Positions 51,163 through 61,719 are shown, counted from the first letter of the stretch. The stretch is 64,000 nucleotides of DNA from Magicicada septendecula (GCA_034769895.1 CM068371.1:398303469-398367468); one strand, 5' to 3'. Translations and numbers: made by a program. The notes: generated from the sequence alone by a model not told the origin.

Positions 51163-51187
51163 ACCAATCAGCAGCCCGTATTTAAAA
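51163..51187 (+). promoter_or_regulatory. CCAAT box and TATTTAAAA box
   Basis: ACCAATCA at 51163-51170 and TATTTAAAA at 51179-51187, about 370 bp upstream of the ORF at 51559. This spacing is typical of a pol II or LTR promoter. Confidence 0.4.
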
Positions 51188-51558
51188 CAGACGCCAGCAA
51201 AAAGCGAGGGGTAACATCACTCTTCGTTCGGTACTTAAACACACTAGACGTGTATAATTCACTTACAGAAATTTTTAAATTACACAACAGTGCAAAATTT
51301 AGTTCTAAATCGAGAAGTAGTCCGCAGTGTAGATGAATTGACAACATTCAATAACACTAGCTGCGTAAAACAACCGTTAATTAATTAATTAGTTAATTAA
51401 TTAATCAATCAGCCGTGAAGGACCTGTGCTACAGAAGGCTACAGCATCTGTAATTGCCAGGGCATAATATTAATAAATTAGAAAAGAAAGTGGAATTCAA
51501 GGTTACAAATAACTATTAAATAATTGTTAAATTAATTTGTTAAAAATAAATTGTAAAA

Positions 51559-52137
51559 ATGGCAAAATCATCAGCAGTAGATATGGCAGCAATTGAGCAA
51601 ATGTTTAAGCAGTTGAGCACTAAAATTGAAAGTAAAATTGATGATACTAATAATAAAATCGAAATTACAAATAGTAAAATTGAAAGTACAAGTAGTCAAT
51701 TAAATAGTAAAATTGATGAAAATAATAAAAGTTTAGAAGAAAGTAATCAAAAATTAATAACAGATGTTAATAATAAAATTGAGCAAACTAATAAATATTT
51801 GTCCAGTGAAATGAAACAAATAAATGAAAATTTGTCTAGCCAAATAGAACAAAGTAGTAAAGAGGCTACATTTAAAATAGATGAGGAAATAGCAAATTTA
51901 GCTATTAACTTAGCTGGTAAAATAGATGAGAGTAATAATAGATTTGATAAGCATACCGAAGAGGTTAAAACTACCGTAGAAGAATTTAGAAAACAAGTAA
52001 ACACTAATTTTCACCGTCAAGACGAAAAGCTCAATAAATTTAGAAATGAATTACATGAAAGGTTAGAACAAAAAGTAACCCTCATTAATCAACAATTCAG
52101 TGAAGTAACGATTCCCCTTGAAAACCACAATCACTGA
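51559..52137 (+). CDS. Coiled-coil protein, probably Gypsy-type Gag N-terminal part
   Basis: 192 codons, intact, starting MAKSSAVDMAAIEQMFKQLS. Nearly the whole product is a predicted coiled coil of repeated K-I-E/D-x-x-N-N-K units (for example SKIDDTNNKIEITNSKIEST). The broken Gag of the enclosing element, on the opposite strand, begins MDFETMFQRLQEEL and also consists of ESNNE/DSNNE repeats, so the two look homologous. There is no nucleic-acid-binding motif, protease or RT downstream. A role in particle assembly is inference; a t-SNARE-like host protein is a less likely alternative. Confidence 0.5.
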   Translation: MAKSSAVDMAAIEQMFKQLSTKIESKIDDTNNKIEITNSKIESTSSQLNSKIDENNKSLEESNQKLITDVNNKIEQTNKYLSSEMKQINENLSSQIEQSSKEATFKIDEEIANLAINLAGKIDESNNRFDKHTEEVKTTVEEFRKQVNTNFHRQDEKLNKFRNELHERLEQKVTLINQQFSEVTIPLENHNH

Positions 52138-52306
52138 ACGAATCCTGAGAAAGAGTGTCTCCATGCGCTGAGCTAAGCTGAAACCGTGTCATTTGTATCT
52201 GGGATTTGTTCTGGCGCCCAGGTAAAGTAATATCACGGGTAAGTAACTTTTTATCTAACATCACAAATATTAGATAATTGTGTTAGAAGAAAGGGAGCGT
52301 TGTAAG

Positions 52307-53905
52307 TCATACAGTTTTCTTATCGGTTGGCGTTCTACGATCACCCCCTTCTTCTTTGGATGTTGACGGTTGTGTTGGCTGTTGCACAATTTTATTTTCA
52401 TAATTATTTTTATTCTTATGATTATTATTTATATTAATGTTTTGTACATTGGAATTGTACAGTTTTACGTGTTTTTTCGACATAAATGGGTGTACGTACG
52501 CTCCTTTATTCAGAGTCGGGTTACCTTTTTCATAGGGTTGTTTATACTCTTTCCACTTCTCTTTCTGTATGTCCTCTTCTTTAATCTCAAACTGCGGCGA
52601 TTTGTGGTGTATTTGATTTTGTGTAGAGTACTGCTGCTGCTGCTGCCGGTTGTCTCTCCTTTCGTACTCTTTATTAACAAACTGTGATGGTTGCATCACA
52701 AGGATAAGAAGTTCCTCAATGTTTTTAACTCCTTGGGTATATATGGCGAGTCTAATGTGTCTGTCAAAATGGTAGCTTCGTTTTAATACTAATTCGTGCT
52801 CAGTAAAACTTGGTCTAAGGTGCTTACACCATTCGACGAGTTGTATAATGTAGTCTTCCATGGATCGTTTGCTGTTGACGTAATACTGCCCATACTCCAG
52901 CTGGTCTCATACCTCTCTCTGGGTATGTATATTCCAGTAGCGATTTTCGAAGGATGCCTTGAACTGTTCATAAGTTTCTGTTTGGTCCCGAACAATCGTA
53001 TACCATTTGGATGCTGTTTCGTGGAAATGTCGACTTACAAAATCTATACGGTCTCTGTCGCTTAGGTTGCTCCCCATTGTTGCCATTTCTCGTTCACACT
53101 TTTGTAAAAATTCTATGGGGTTCTCCCATTTGTTGCCTTTAAAGCTGATCTTCTCTCGATCCTCTACTTTTGCAGCACACATCATTATAGCAGTTGGTCG
53201 TCTCTTGACCTCCGCTCGTAGTTTTCCTACCTCCTCTTGCAGTCCATCTTTCATGTTGTTAATTTCCATGGAGTGGTGCGTAGTTTTTCTAGTGACCTCC
53301 TCCACAGCTGATTCTACTGTCTCGGTCCTCACAGTGAGTTCCTTTGTTCTGTTTGTGTTGTCCAGGATGCGCTCATTTAAGTCCTTGTTTTTGAGATCTT
53401 GCTCCTGCTTCGTAATTTTAAATTTTTCATTCCACTGTTCAGCCAGTTGTCTAATGTGTTCTTTTGTTTCACGTGTTGTATATTCACGCTGTTCTCTGAA
53501 CTTGCTGTCGATCTTTACAGCTTGTTCATTAAGTGACTGTTGAACACGCTGTTCGATGGCTTCAACGCATGCAGTAAGCTCTGTTTTCAAAGTGTTACTG
53601 ACAAGTTCTACCTTATCTTCTAACTTCATATTATTACTATCAATCTTAGTTTCTAACCTTTCATTATTGCTATCTAACTGAGTTTTTACTTCTTCAGTAG
53701 TGATTTCTAATCTATTACGACTATCTTCTACTTGAGTTTCTAATCTTTCTAATTTTTCATTGCTACTTTCTAATTTACTTTTAACTCCTCATTATTACTT
53801 TCTAATTGAGTTTTTAGTTCTGCACTATTCGTTTACAACTCCTCTTGCAGTCGTTGAAACATCGTTTCGAAGTCCATTGTTGGTTGCTTCGTCATTGTAG
53901 ACTAC
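52307..53905 (-). pseudogene. Gypsy Gag
   Basis: The start MTKQPTMDFETMF lies near 53897; an in-frame stop follows, and the coiled coil continues in scattered frames. 53629-52907 (240 codons) is open: coiled coil, then the capsid-like region (NPIEFLQKCEREMATMGSNL, HFHETASKWYTIVRDQTETY). 52861-52307 holds the C-terminal part (EDYIIQLVEWCKHLRPSFTE) and a Gln- and Asn-rich basic tail, with no CCHC knuckle visible. A break near 52880 separates the two frames. Confidence 0.8.
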
Positions 53906-54230
53906 GGTGTCCTAACTGATTCGTTATACTAATTATGTGTTTAATTATTGGTCCACCGTGACTTTATATTTCTTTATTTATAATTTATTTTATTTATTTA
54001 TCAGTATTAATTTCACAACTTTTTTTTCTCTGTACTTAAATTTAACAATTTGTAATATTACCGGTACTTATTACTTGAATTTTCTATTATTTTTCATACA
54101 ATACTTGTCCTAATTATTTATTTGATTTTATTTATATTCTGAGTGCCATTTACTTGTAATGATAATTAACATATATCGAGCAACACGTTGGGCATGCCAT
54201 TAATTATAACCCAACGATACTTAATATATA
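53906..54230. other. AT-rich non-coding
   Basis: Possible remains of the Gypsy 5' leader or LTR; no partner LTR was seen. Confidence 0.35.
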
Positions 54231-54874
54231 GTTGTCTTGATTGTTCATCTCTTTACTAAAATGAACTTTATCTTGTGAAAAACTTACTTTTTTCGTCGGA
54301 CGCGTTTCGGCTTAGTATCCGCCTTCTTCAGCTTTTAGTCAGACTGCCATCATTTCGTAACGGTTTTTGTGTGGAAGGTGTAGTGGGGGTGGTGTGTGGA
54401 GGAAGGGGGTTGGCGCAGGGATTCAACTTGATGTTTGTTTTTTGTAAAATTGTGTCAAAAAGTGTATGTGATTTATATTGTAATTGATCGTTGAGTATGT
54501 TGTTTGGTTGTGTTGTGTGGTGTTTATATATTTCGTATTGTTCAGTTGTGTTGAGTTTTCGGCCTTTAGGTAAGTAATGTAAAATTTCGAGATTGGTGTC
54601 TATGTTGGTGTAACTATGGTTTTCTGTGTGTATGTGTGTGGCAAATGCGGAGTGTATATTGTTGTTGGTTAGAGCTTTTAAATGTTCAGAATAACGGGAT
54701 GAAAAAGATCTTCCTGTCTGGCCGTCATCTCTTCTTTCACAGCACTATCACTTTACTAAAATGAACTTTATCTTGTGAAAAACTTACTTTTTTCGTCGGA
54801 CGCGTTTCGGCTTAGTATCCGCCTTCTTCAGCTTTTAGTCAGACTGCCATCATTTCGTAACGGTTTTTGTAACC
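54231..54874 (-). mobile_element. Penelope-like element with direct hammerhead pLTRs
   Basis: Two nearly identical pLTRs in the same direction (about 54245-54375 and 54753-54874) flank a truncated GIY-YIG frame. Each pLTR on the minus strand has CTGAAGA, stem II GGC/GCC and GAAACGCGTCC. The sequence AGTTGTCTTGATTGTTCATC at the left edge is shared with the insert at 23034. Flanking segments of about 47 bp at 54177-54223 and 54877-54925 are diverged direct repeats, perhaps an unusually long target duplication. Confidence 0.75.
54370..54740 (-). pseudogene. Penelope-like GIY-YIG endonuclease, truncated
   Basis: The minus strand reads GQTGRSFSSRYSEHLKAL (YIG-motif end and catalytic Arg), SAFATHIHTENHSYTNI and KLNTTEQYEIYKHH, parallel to the copy at 45408-45878. 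The GIY half is missing. Confidence 0.75.
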
Positions 54875-55220
54875 GAGCCACACGTTAGCAGCGCCATTAA
54901 TTATGCAACGATACTCTTAAACACTTACTTTTACACATATGCTATTACTCATTTGTGTGCACTTACCCATGTCTCGAAGGTATACTCTTCTTCTGCAGTA
55001 TTTACCTTGATGTTTCCCAGCTAGGTCGCAGGCTTTGGTAGTTAATTGAGGGTGGATAGGCACGTGAATATCATTACAAGTAAAAAGTACAGAGGATGTA
55101 GTACTGGTTGTGAAATTAGTACGACTTTGTTAATAAAATTATATTCATTTTTGTTTATTAATTAAAAAAATGCAAATTGTCATGTTATTAATTAGTGTGT
55201 GGGTTAACTAATATTGAAAC
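54875..55220. other. Non-coding flank
   Basis: Contains the right copy of the ~47-bp repeat noted for the Penelope-like element; otherwise nothing seen. Confidence 0.4.
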
Positions 55221-55225
55221 CCTTA

Positions 55226-55665
55226 TGATGAATGCTTAACGCTCTCGAAAATTTCTAGAGTTGGTGTTGCACTCTGAAGGTTGCTGGTATAGGAGTCAGA
55301 AAGTGTTTGAAAGAATAAGTGGACTGTATGATCTGAGTTAAGTTGCGTTTATTGTGACATTATAAGAAGAAGCGCAGGCCCAAGCAATTACGTATGGCGA
55401 TACATCGCCGAAATACAATTACGTGTGGCGTAAACTGCCGTAATACATAACGTATGGTATAGAAAAATAAACTGTATGTGAAATTACATGATAAAATTTT
55501 ACATTGCCGCGGCTAGCAAAAATGGAAGAATGTAGTGTACTGATGAAGAGTTGAGTCTTAACTAACAAACGCAGCGGCGATCCAGCGAGAGCTGCACCGC
55601 AACGTATGATGTAAGTGCGTTGGGCTGATTGCGCGTGAGCAAGTACAATGTACAATGTATTAACA
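55226..55665 (-). repeat. BEL/Pao 3' LTR
   Basis: 440 bp, plus-strand TGATGAATGC...GTATTAACA. It differs from the other LTR at about six bases and one 2-bp indel. Confidence 0.95.
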
Positions 55666-56059
55666 TACTGCCCGCCCAAAATCGGGCGATTTTGACATAG
55701 TTTGCAGTAAAAAAGAAAAAAAACAAGGTTACTCATAACATACAAGTATACATGAATAAGTTACAAATCTGAGAGATGCGACAATACATGGTACATGAAT
55801 ATTGGCAAAATACAAATATAATATAAACAAGTGTAAATACATTATTAATCAATGCTCACCAAATAATATGTAATAATAGCCCAAAGGCTTGAATATGTGG
55901 CAAAACATAATAAGAATAATAACAATAATACATGGCAATAAGGACATCGTAGGTAGCATTGCACAATCATTAGAGAAATCCAACAAATTTAACAACAACA
56001 GCGTGACACTTAGTGCATGATAAGCAGTATTACACAATAATACAAAAGGCAATATACCT

Positions 56060-56280
56060 AAAAAATTCACCATGATAATATACAATAGAAATATACCACA
56101 AAAAATTTAGTATAATAATATACAATAGAAATATACCCAAACATTTACTATAATAATATACAATAGAAATATACCCAAACATTTACTATAATAATATACA
56201 ATAGAAATATACCCAAAAGATTTAGTATAATAATATACAATAGAAATATGCTCAAAAATTTAGTATAATAATAGACATTG
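56060..56280. repeat. ~40-bp tandem repeat in the BEL 3' region
   Basis: Units containing ATAATATACAATAGAAATAT, five to six copies, two of them identical. The array lies between the end of the ORF and the 3' LTR. Confidence 0.9.
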
Positions 56281-56485
56281 CACCAAACAGTACACAATAA
56301 CTGACATCACACTAATAAAAAAGGAAAAACGTTTAAATGTTCACCAATTCACCGCTACATAGCATACATTAATTGATACAAATAAATACAAATGCATAAA
56401 TAAGTACATTTAACATTGTACTTAGTAAAAGGAGGAGCATGTGCTCGTCCGGAAATGTCCCGGGCATGAAGCACCGAGATGTCAA

Positions 56486-59185
56486 TCAGTCTGATGCCAC
56501 CGGAAGTGGGCACAGCTTATGAATAGGCCTACGCAGAATGCCGTTAGCAGTACGGACGTCCGCAACACGTACTAACGAATCCTGCCCTTGATATGTCTGA
56601 GTGACAATACCGCGTTTCCACTGCAATGGTGGAGTATTGTCTTCTAAGATAAGGACTAGCTGTCCTATAGATAAATTTTTAGAATGCCTTTTCCATTTAT
56701 TTCTCTGCTGCAGCTGGTGCAGATAGTCTCTAGACCAACTCTTCCATATAGAGCGGGTAAATCTCTGCAAGAGCTGCCATCTCCCCAAGCGACCCATATT
56801 TGTATCCGAGTAATCGGGTTCAGGGAGCGCGGTAAGGGGGGAGCCAACCAAAAAGTGCGCTGGAGTCAAAGGCTCGGGATCCCCAGCATCATTTGACATG
56901 GTGAACAAGGGACTGGCTTGACTTGACTTGGCTTGAGTTAATCCCACGTGGACTGGCGGAGTCTTGAGCGGATTTTTGGAATTCGTCCTGCTGAAAGAGT
57001 TTGTAAATGATTTGGACCGCTGCCCGCCCTGACGTAGAAACATAGGACCGGCGTAGTCGACGGCGCATTGCGAAAATGGCTTGGAGGGAGTGACCATGGG
57101 CGCAGGTAATTGACCTAAAAGTTGGCGTGAACCAGTATACTCTTTGTGCAAAGACTGGTTTTGCCTAGACTTGTGTTCAAGGGTTTGAAACCTACGAACC
57201 GCTCCGGTAAGAGAATCGCCGAGGCACTCTGTAGTGCGGGGTAGCGACACAACAAACCTACCACTATCGTTACGATAGGTGTTTGCAAGGAAATGATTTT
57301 CACACTCCGTGTCCTGAGCTGAGGGAGTACGGCACGAAACATCCTCCAACTGCCAGAAGGGTTTCAGTTGCGACGAGATAGCATTATTGTCGTCGCGTGC
57401 AATGAATGAAGAGACCGGCTTAGTCATGTCTACGTTGAAGGGTAAATTCCCGGCGAGTATAAACTCTAGCTTTGTTTCCTGGATTGTCGGAAAATGCGGA
57501 CTTCGAACAAATTTAGTCGGCTCAATCAACTGCAAAAAGTACTGTGCCCCAAGTAATATGTCAATTTGTGACGAATTATTAAATTGCGGGTCAGCTAAAA
57601 ATATCCCCTTTGGAATTTTCAACGATGCCATGTCAAAGGATTCTGTTGGAAGGTTATTTGTGATTCTGGGCAGAACAGCGCAGTGGACATTTAAAGTGAA
57701 ATCCTTATAGCGTGAGTTTAGGCATACCCGTGTGCTAAAATTGGCTTGACATAATGAGTTATTTATGCCCGTGATAGGCAGCTCGGATTTGTTTAGTTTT
57801 AGGCCCATGCGGCGGGCGAAACCCATTGTACAAAAATTGGCTTGCGACCCTGAATCCAGCAGGATTCTTACCGGGCGCCTTTTACCGGCATGATCGGTTG
57901 TGGTGCATACGGCGGTGGACAATAAAATTGATTTATTCGTCTGTAGCTTCAAAGAACATTGCTTATTGTTCCTGTTGTTCGAATGATTTATTGAAGCGTG
58001 GAGCATGGTGTGGTGCCTTTTCGAGCATGCCTTGCAGGAAAATTTAGAAGGGCAACGCGAGCTGTCATGGCCCGACCGTGTACAATTCAGGCAGAGTTTG
58101 TTATTTATTAAAAACTCTCTACGTTGCATAGGTTGCAAAGCTATGAATTGTGGGCATTCGAGCAATTTATGATTACCACGACACAGCTGACAAAATTTAT
58201 TGTTTGTTTGAGTGTGTATTAGTGACCCAGTGAACTCCGCGCGTTTAGTTGATTTGCGATAAGAAGCATTATCGCTAACCTGTCTGCCGCCAGACGAACC
58301 AGTCGGAGCATTTACGTTTTGTAACAGTTGACGTCTTGAATTTAAAAATTTAATAAAATTATCATAAATCGGAAGCTGTTTTTCACCTAAAGTTTCCTTC
58401 CACAACCTGCACGTATGCTCGTCAAGTTTTTGGGCGAGAAAATGCACAAAAATAAGCTCAAATGTATTTACTGATAGGTTCAATGAGTTCAGCGCATTTA
58501 TATTGGCGGTGAGCTCATCTATAAATTTAGAAATGCTGAGCACGGACTCACGTTGCATGTGCCTCATGCCCAAGACATTAGCCGCATGATACGTAGTAAC
58601 AATCAGTTTACTGTCGTACCGGGCCTTTAACAAATCAATGGCCACCGTGTAATTTTCGTGCGTAATAGGAAGCGATTTTATGACATTCAGCGCCTCATCT
58701 TTTAATGATAAGTGCAAATAATGCAGCTTTTGGATGCCAGTCAGTTCCGTTCGGACATGAACTAACTCCAAAAACATATTGTAAAAGTGTTGCCATTCAA
58801 TTATATCACCTGCGAAACAGGGTAGCTTAATCGGTTGCAACTGAATGGGAGGCGTGCTGAATGTGACTACTTCGGATGGACTTGTTGCCTTTCTGCTCAT
58901 CTCCTCAGCATGGTCTATTAAATTTTGCAGCTTGCATTCTATGCTGCATAAGTCATCTTCGGTCTGAACCCTATCGCTCGCGGATGCAAAGTCGGAGTCC
59001 TCAGACTCAATTTGTGTTTGGAATTCATCATATTTGGCTGATAGCTCCATAAGGTGGCGAAGCTTTATTTTTAGTGCAAGATGGTCATGCGTATCGTGAT
59101 CGAAATTGTCTGCATATGTGTTTATGCGAGATATAGAGGCCTTGATCGTGCCACGTTTCGTGATCAGCGCCTTCATATCCGTCAC
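56486..59185 (-). CDS. BEL/Pao Gag-protease fused to integrase remnants (899 aa)
   Basis: An open frame from ATG 59185 to 56486. Residues 1-300: Gag of DUF1759 type, with PCFAGDIIEWQHFYNMF. Residues 330-395: zinc knuckles (CQLCRGNHKLLEC and CLNCTRSGHDSSRC). Residues 440-560: retropepsin-like protease with LLDSGSQANFC. Residues 608-680: the very start of Pol (PFWQLEDVSC). The sequence then jumps at about 685 to the integrase phrase LGQLPAPMVTPSKPF and VDYAGPM, and at about 725-745 to the C-terminal part and DUF5641 (LTPAHFLVGSPL to LRRPIHKLCPL). RT palm, RNase H and the integrase catalytic centre are gone, yet both deletions kept the frame open. Full-length relatives are about twice as long. 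Confidence 0.93.
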   Translation of the reverse strand: MTDMKALITKRGTIKASISRINTYADNFDHDTHDHLALKIKLRHLMELSAKYDEFQTQIESEDSDFASASDRVQTEDDLCSIECKLQNLIDHAEEMSRKATSPSEVVTFSTPPIQLQPIKLPCFAGDIIEWQHFYNMFLELVHVRTELTGIQKLHYLHLSLKDEALNVIKSLPITHENYTVAIDLLKARYDSKLIVTTYHAANVLGMRHMQRESVLSISKFIDELTANINALNSLNLSVNTFELIFVHFLAQKLDEHTCRLWKETLGEKQLPIYDNFIKFLNSRRQLLQNVNAPTGSSGGRQVSDNASYRKSTKRAEFTGSLIHTQTNNKFCQLCRGNHKLLECPQFIALQPMQRREFLINNKLCLNCTRSGHDSSRCPSKFSCKACSKRHHTMLHASINHSNNRNNKQCSLKLQTNKSILLSTAVCTTTDHAGKRRPVRILLDSGSQANFCTMGFARRMGLKLNKSELPITGINNSLCQANFSTRVCLNSRYKDFTLNVHCAVLPRITNNLPTESFDMASLKIPKGIFLADPQFNNSSQIDILLGAQYFLQLIEPTKFVRSPHFPTIQETKLEFILAGNLPFNVDMTKPVSSFIARDDNNAISSQLKPFWQLEDVSCRTPSAQDTECENHFLANTYRNDSGRFVVSLPRTTECLGDSLTGAVRRFQTLEHKSRQNQSLHKEYTGSRQLLGQLPAPMVTPSKPFSQCAVDYAGPMFLRQGGQRSKSFTNSFSRTNSKNPLKTPPVHVGLTQAKSSQASPLFTMSNDAGDPEPLTPAHFLVGSPLTALPEPDYSDTNMGRLGRWQLLQRFTRSIWKSWSRDYLHQLQQRNKWKRHSKNLSIGQLVLILEDNTPPLQWKRGIVTQTYQGQDSLVRVADVRTANGILRRPIHKLCPLPVASD

Positions 59186-60173
59186 GATTGGGTATGAGAA
59201 AAAAATTTAAGCGATAATACAAAAAAACCAAGTGAATGCAAAGCGATGAGCAAGATCAGGCAGGAAGTCCAAATTATAAAGTCACGCAACGACACGGTAA
59301 TCCTTACTTAACAAATCTTAAACTAGTTTTATATGATAATAAATACTGATTTAGACAGTACAAACAATATAGTAGTATAATCACTAATGATGTGAGTGCT
59401 ATTTGAAAAGGTACGACTTACAATTAAAGAAAATGCTTGTTGAGTTCGCAAAAAATTACAAGTTCATATTCACATGAAACTGATTTAAAAAATTATATTA
59501 TTATTTTTAATACTGCTTCCTTTACTTTAATGCCATTGAGAAAAAATATGCAAATCATGCAAATTGAAACTGATATAAAACATGAGTTCATAGTCACTTG
59601 AAATGGTACTTATCGGCATGTTCTAGAAGGCATCGAAACTTGTCGAAACCTTTGTAGTCGTGTCAGGTACCCAAGAATAGATGATGCAGACATGATCGCT
59701 GCCTGTCCGGTGATGTCCGATGCGGTCGACTCCTGTCTATATAGGCTGCTCTGGATTTTCCCACATGCTGAATGCCACGTGTTAAGTGCTCATATGCTGC
59801 AATGATGCTTCAAATGCTCCGGTTGGCGAGATATGACGTCCCCAATGTCGTGCGATACGAGCTCCAATTGTAGGTGATAATTAACGAGTTGTTGAATTAA
59901 ATCATAAAGAAAAAAAATGCTGATAGGCCTGCTTAATAAACTGAACCATGAAACGAATTGTCCATGAAGTTAGCCACGTCCGTGAAGTACATATCCGCGG
60001 CCCGGAGGACCACATGATGAATGCCGCTGTGGACGAGAATGCTGTCGCTGGGCAAAAGTGCGGTCGCTTGCGGGCCGAAAATGTTGTCGCTTGTGGACAA
60101 AGAATGGCGGTCGCTTGTGGACTAAAAATGTTGCCTGTAAGGCTAAAATAATATCCTGGTTCGGAGGACCAAA
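59186..60173 (-). other. BEL 5' leader with imperfect tandem repeats
   Basis: Untranslated region between the 5' LTR and ATG. At 60020-60145 about four imperfect 30-bp units built on GTCGCTTGTGGAC and AAAAATG recur. Confidence 0.6.
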
Positions 60174-60611
60174 TGTTGAATGCTTAACGCTCTCGAAAAT
60201 TTCTAGAGTTGGTGTTGCACTCTGAAGGTTGCTGGTATAGGAGTCAGAAAGTGTTTGAAAGAATAAGTGGACTGTATGATCTGAGTTAAGTTGCGTTTAT
60301 TGTGACATTATAAGAAGAAGCGCAGGCCCAAGCAATTACGTATGGCGATACATCGCCGAAATACAATTACGTGTGGCGTAAACTGCCGTAATACATAACG
60401 TATGGTATAGAAAAATAAACTATGTGAAATTACATGATAAAATTTTACATTGCCGCGGCTAGCAAAAATGGAAGAATGTAGTGTACTTATGAAGAGTTGA
60501 GTCTTAACTAACAAACGCAGCGGCGAGCCAGCGAGAGCTGCACCGCAACGTATGACGTAAGTGCATTGGGCTGATTGCGCGTGAGCAAGTACAATGTACA
60601 ATGTACTAACA
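60174..60611 (-). repeat. BEL/Pao 5' LTR
   Basis: 438 bp, partner of 55226-55665. Confidence 0.95.
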
Positions 60612-60616
60612 CCTTA

Positions 60617-61145
60617 TATTCATTTATACGAATATCGTATAATTATAACGTGGAAAAATCTTATCTCTTATAGTCTAAGACACATTATACACACAAATAA
60701 GACATATATGACCTGGGATATTTACACAGACATATAATACATAACACATATATTATTACAATGCGTGATTAACACGTACGAAATTGAATATTACTGTAAT
60801 ATTGACTTAGCAAGTGTGGTTTTTCTTATATACCACTTAATTAAAAAATTAAATCATTAAACATTTATAACAATTCTAATAGAGACCATTCTATTACTTT
60901 AATTAACAATACCTACTCCTAGTGTCTCAATTAATTAAGAATCTACAATTAAAGTAACTTTCATACTTGATTTTACGTCACAGTTACTTGATTTTAATTA
61001 TATAATAAAATATAAAAATATAATAAAATATGGTTTCTATAATTACCATTTATTTATGAGATTAATAAGTTTTATATTCTTTGTTATAAATTCTTATCCT
61101 CTGAACTTTTATTAATTATTCATGATGCAAATAAAATAATAACGT
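60617..61145. other. AT-rich non-coding
   Basis: Nothing recognised. Confidence 0.5.
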
Positions 61146-61529
61146 TTATGTAAACTTGTATATGGAATCTAGAGCCTTCTTTTGATAGACCTCAGGGTCA
61201 TTTATAAGATTAAATAAATGTCTGACTTCACCTGCATATTTCTGCAACCATTTAACTGTGTTGTTACCATCACCTGGACTCTCGAGTTTTGGATCCCCTT
61301 CCGGTATCACCTTCTCTGTCTCTGCGTCGTTTGGAATTACTCTCCCCGTCTAATGGATGCTGAGTTCTGACATGGACCTCTGGTCATGATGATGTACGGC
61401 TGGATGTAGCTGCGTGTGGCTGTCCCTGCGTCCTCTAGTATTTTGCTCTGGTTCCTCTCCTCTCCTTGTCTCTTCCCTCGTGGATGTCTCGAAGTTCTAC
61501 GTGGACTTCTTGAAGTTCATCGACGACAT
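61146..61529 (-). pseudogene. Unknown ORF with two in-frame TAG codons
   Basis: From ATG 61529 one frame runs 127 codons to TAA (61148-61146), interrupted only by two TAG codons (after about 10 and 58 residues). The start MSSMNFKKST is followed by a charged, low-complexity middle. The last 60 residues are clean, ending in NTVKWLQKYAGEVRHLFNLI and NDPEVYQKKALDSIY. I recognise no family. The composition is more GC-rich than the surroundings, and a TATA box lies about 220 bp upstream. It could be a decayed retroelement gag, the coding exon of a lost host gene, or a spurious frame. Confidence 0.4.
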
Positions 61530-61719
61530 TTCGACTCCTCGTAGTTTACGATATTATTGTCTTTTAAATAACTCGTGTATATCACTAATTACTTTCACCA
61601 ACGTACTGCCGGTCCCATCGCACTTCAAGTTACGTAATACGGTTTAAACATTACTTAAACTTTTGTAAAAATTACGGTGGCGAGATGCGTGGATTTCACG
61701 TACTATCTGTTAATGATCT

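Larger units (their letters stand above)
50624..52294 (+). mobile_element. 1.67-kb insertion at the Gypsy gag-pol junction
   Basis: GAGCGTT occurs at 50617-50623 and 52295-52301, as expected of a target duplication. Removing the insert plus one copy joins the gag end (...DKKTV then stop) to the pol linker in an overlapping frame (YDLQRSDRTRYRLQKG), an ordinary gag-pol arrangement. The insert carries a CCAAT/TATA-type promoter and a plus-strand coiled-coil ORF. It has no visible TIR or paired LTR, so its class is unknown; it may be the 5' part of another Gypsy-like copy. Confidence 0.6.
47765..53905 (-). mobile_element. Gypsy-type LTR retrotransposon relic
   Basis: Domain order on the minus strand is gag (53905-52307), protease, reverse transcriptase, RNase H, integrase (to about 47765), the Ty3/Gypsy order. 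Every domain carries stops or frame breaks. The 3' end is cut off after the integrase core and no LTR pair was found. A 1.67-kb insertion (50624-52294) interrupts the gag-pol junction. Confidence 0.85.
55226..60611 (-). mobile_element. BEL/Pao LTR retrotransposon, internally deleted, recent
   Basis: A complete insertion: CCTTA at 55221-55225 and 60612-60616 is a perfect 5-bp target duplication. The LTRs (55226-55665 and 60174-60611) are about 98 percent identical and run TG...CA. Transcription is on the minus strand. A primer-site-like TTTGGTCCTCCGAACCAGG adjoins the 5' LTR (60154-60173), and a G-rich tract (TTTTGGGCGGGCAGTA) precedes the 3' LTR. The single long ORF (56486-59185) keeps Gag and protease but lacks RT and RNase H, so movement would need help in trans. 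Confidence 0.95.

Noticed and set aside
52370..52687. Hydrophobic 105-codon plus frame resembling a membrane protein
   Set aside because: Antisense of the Asn/Gln/Lys-rich Gag tail on the minus strand.
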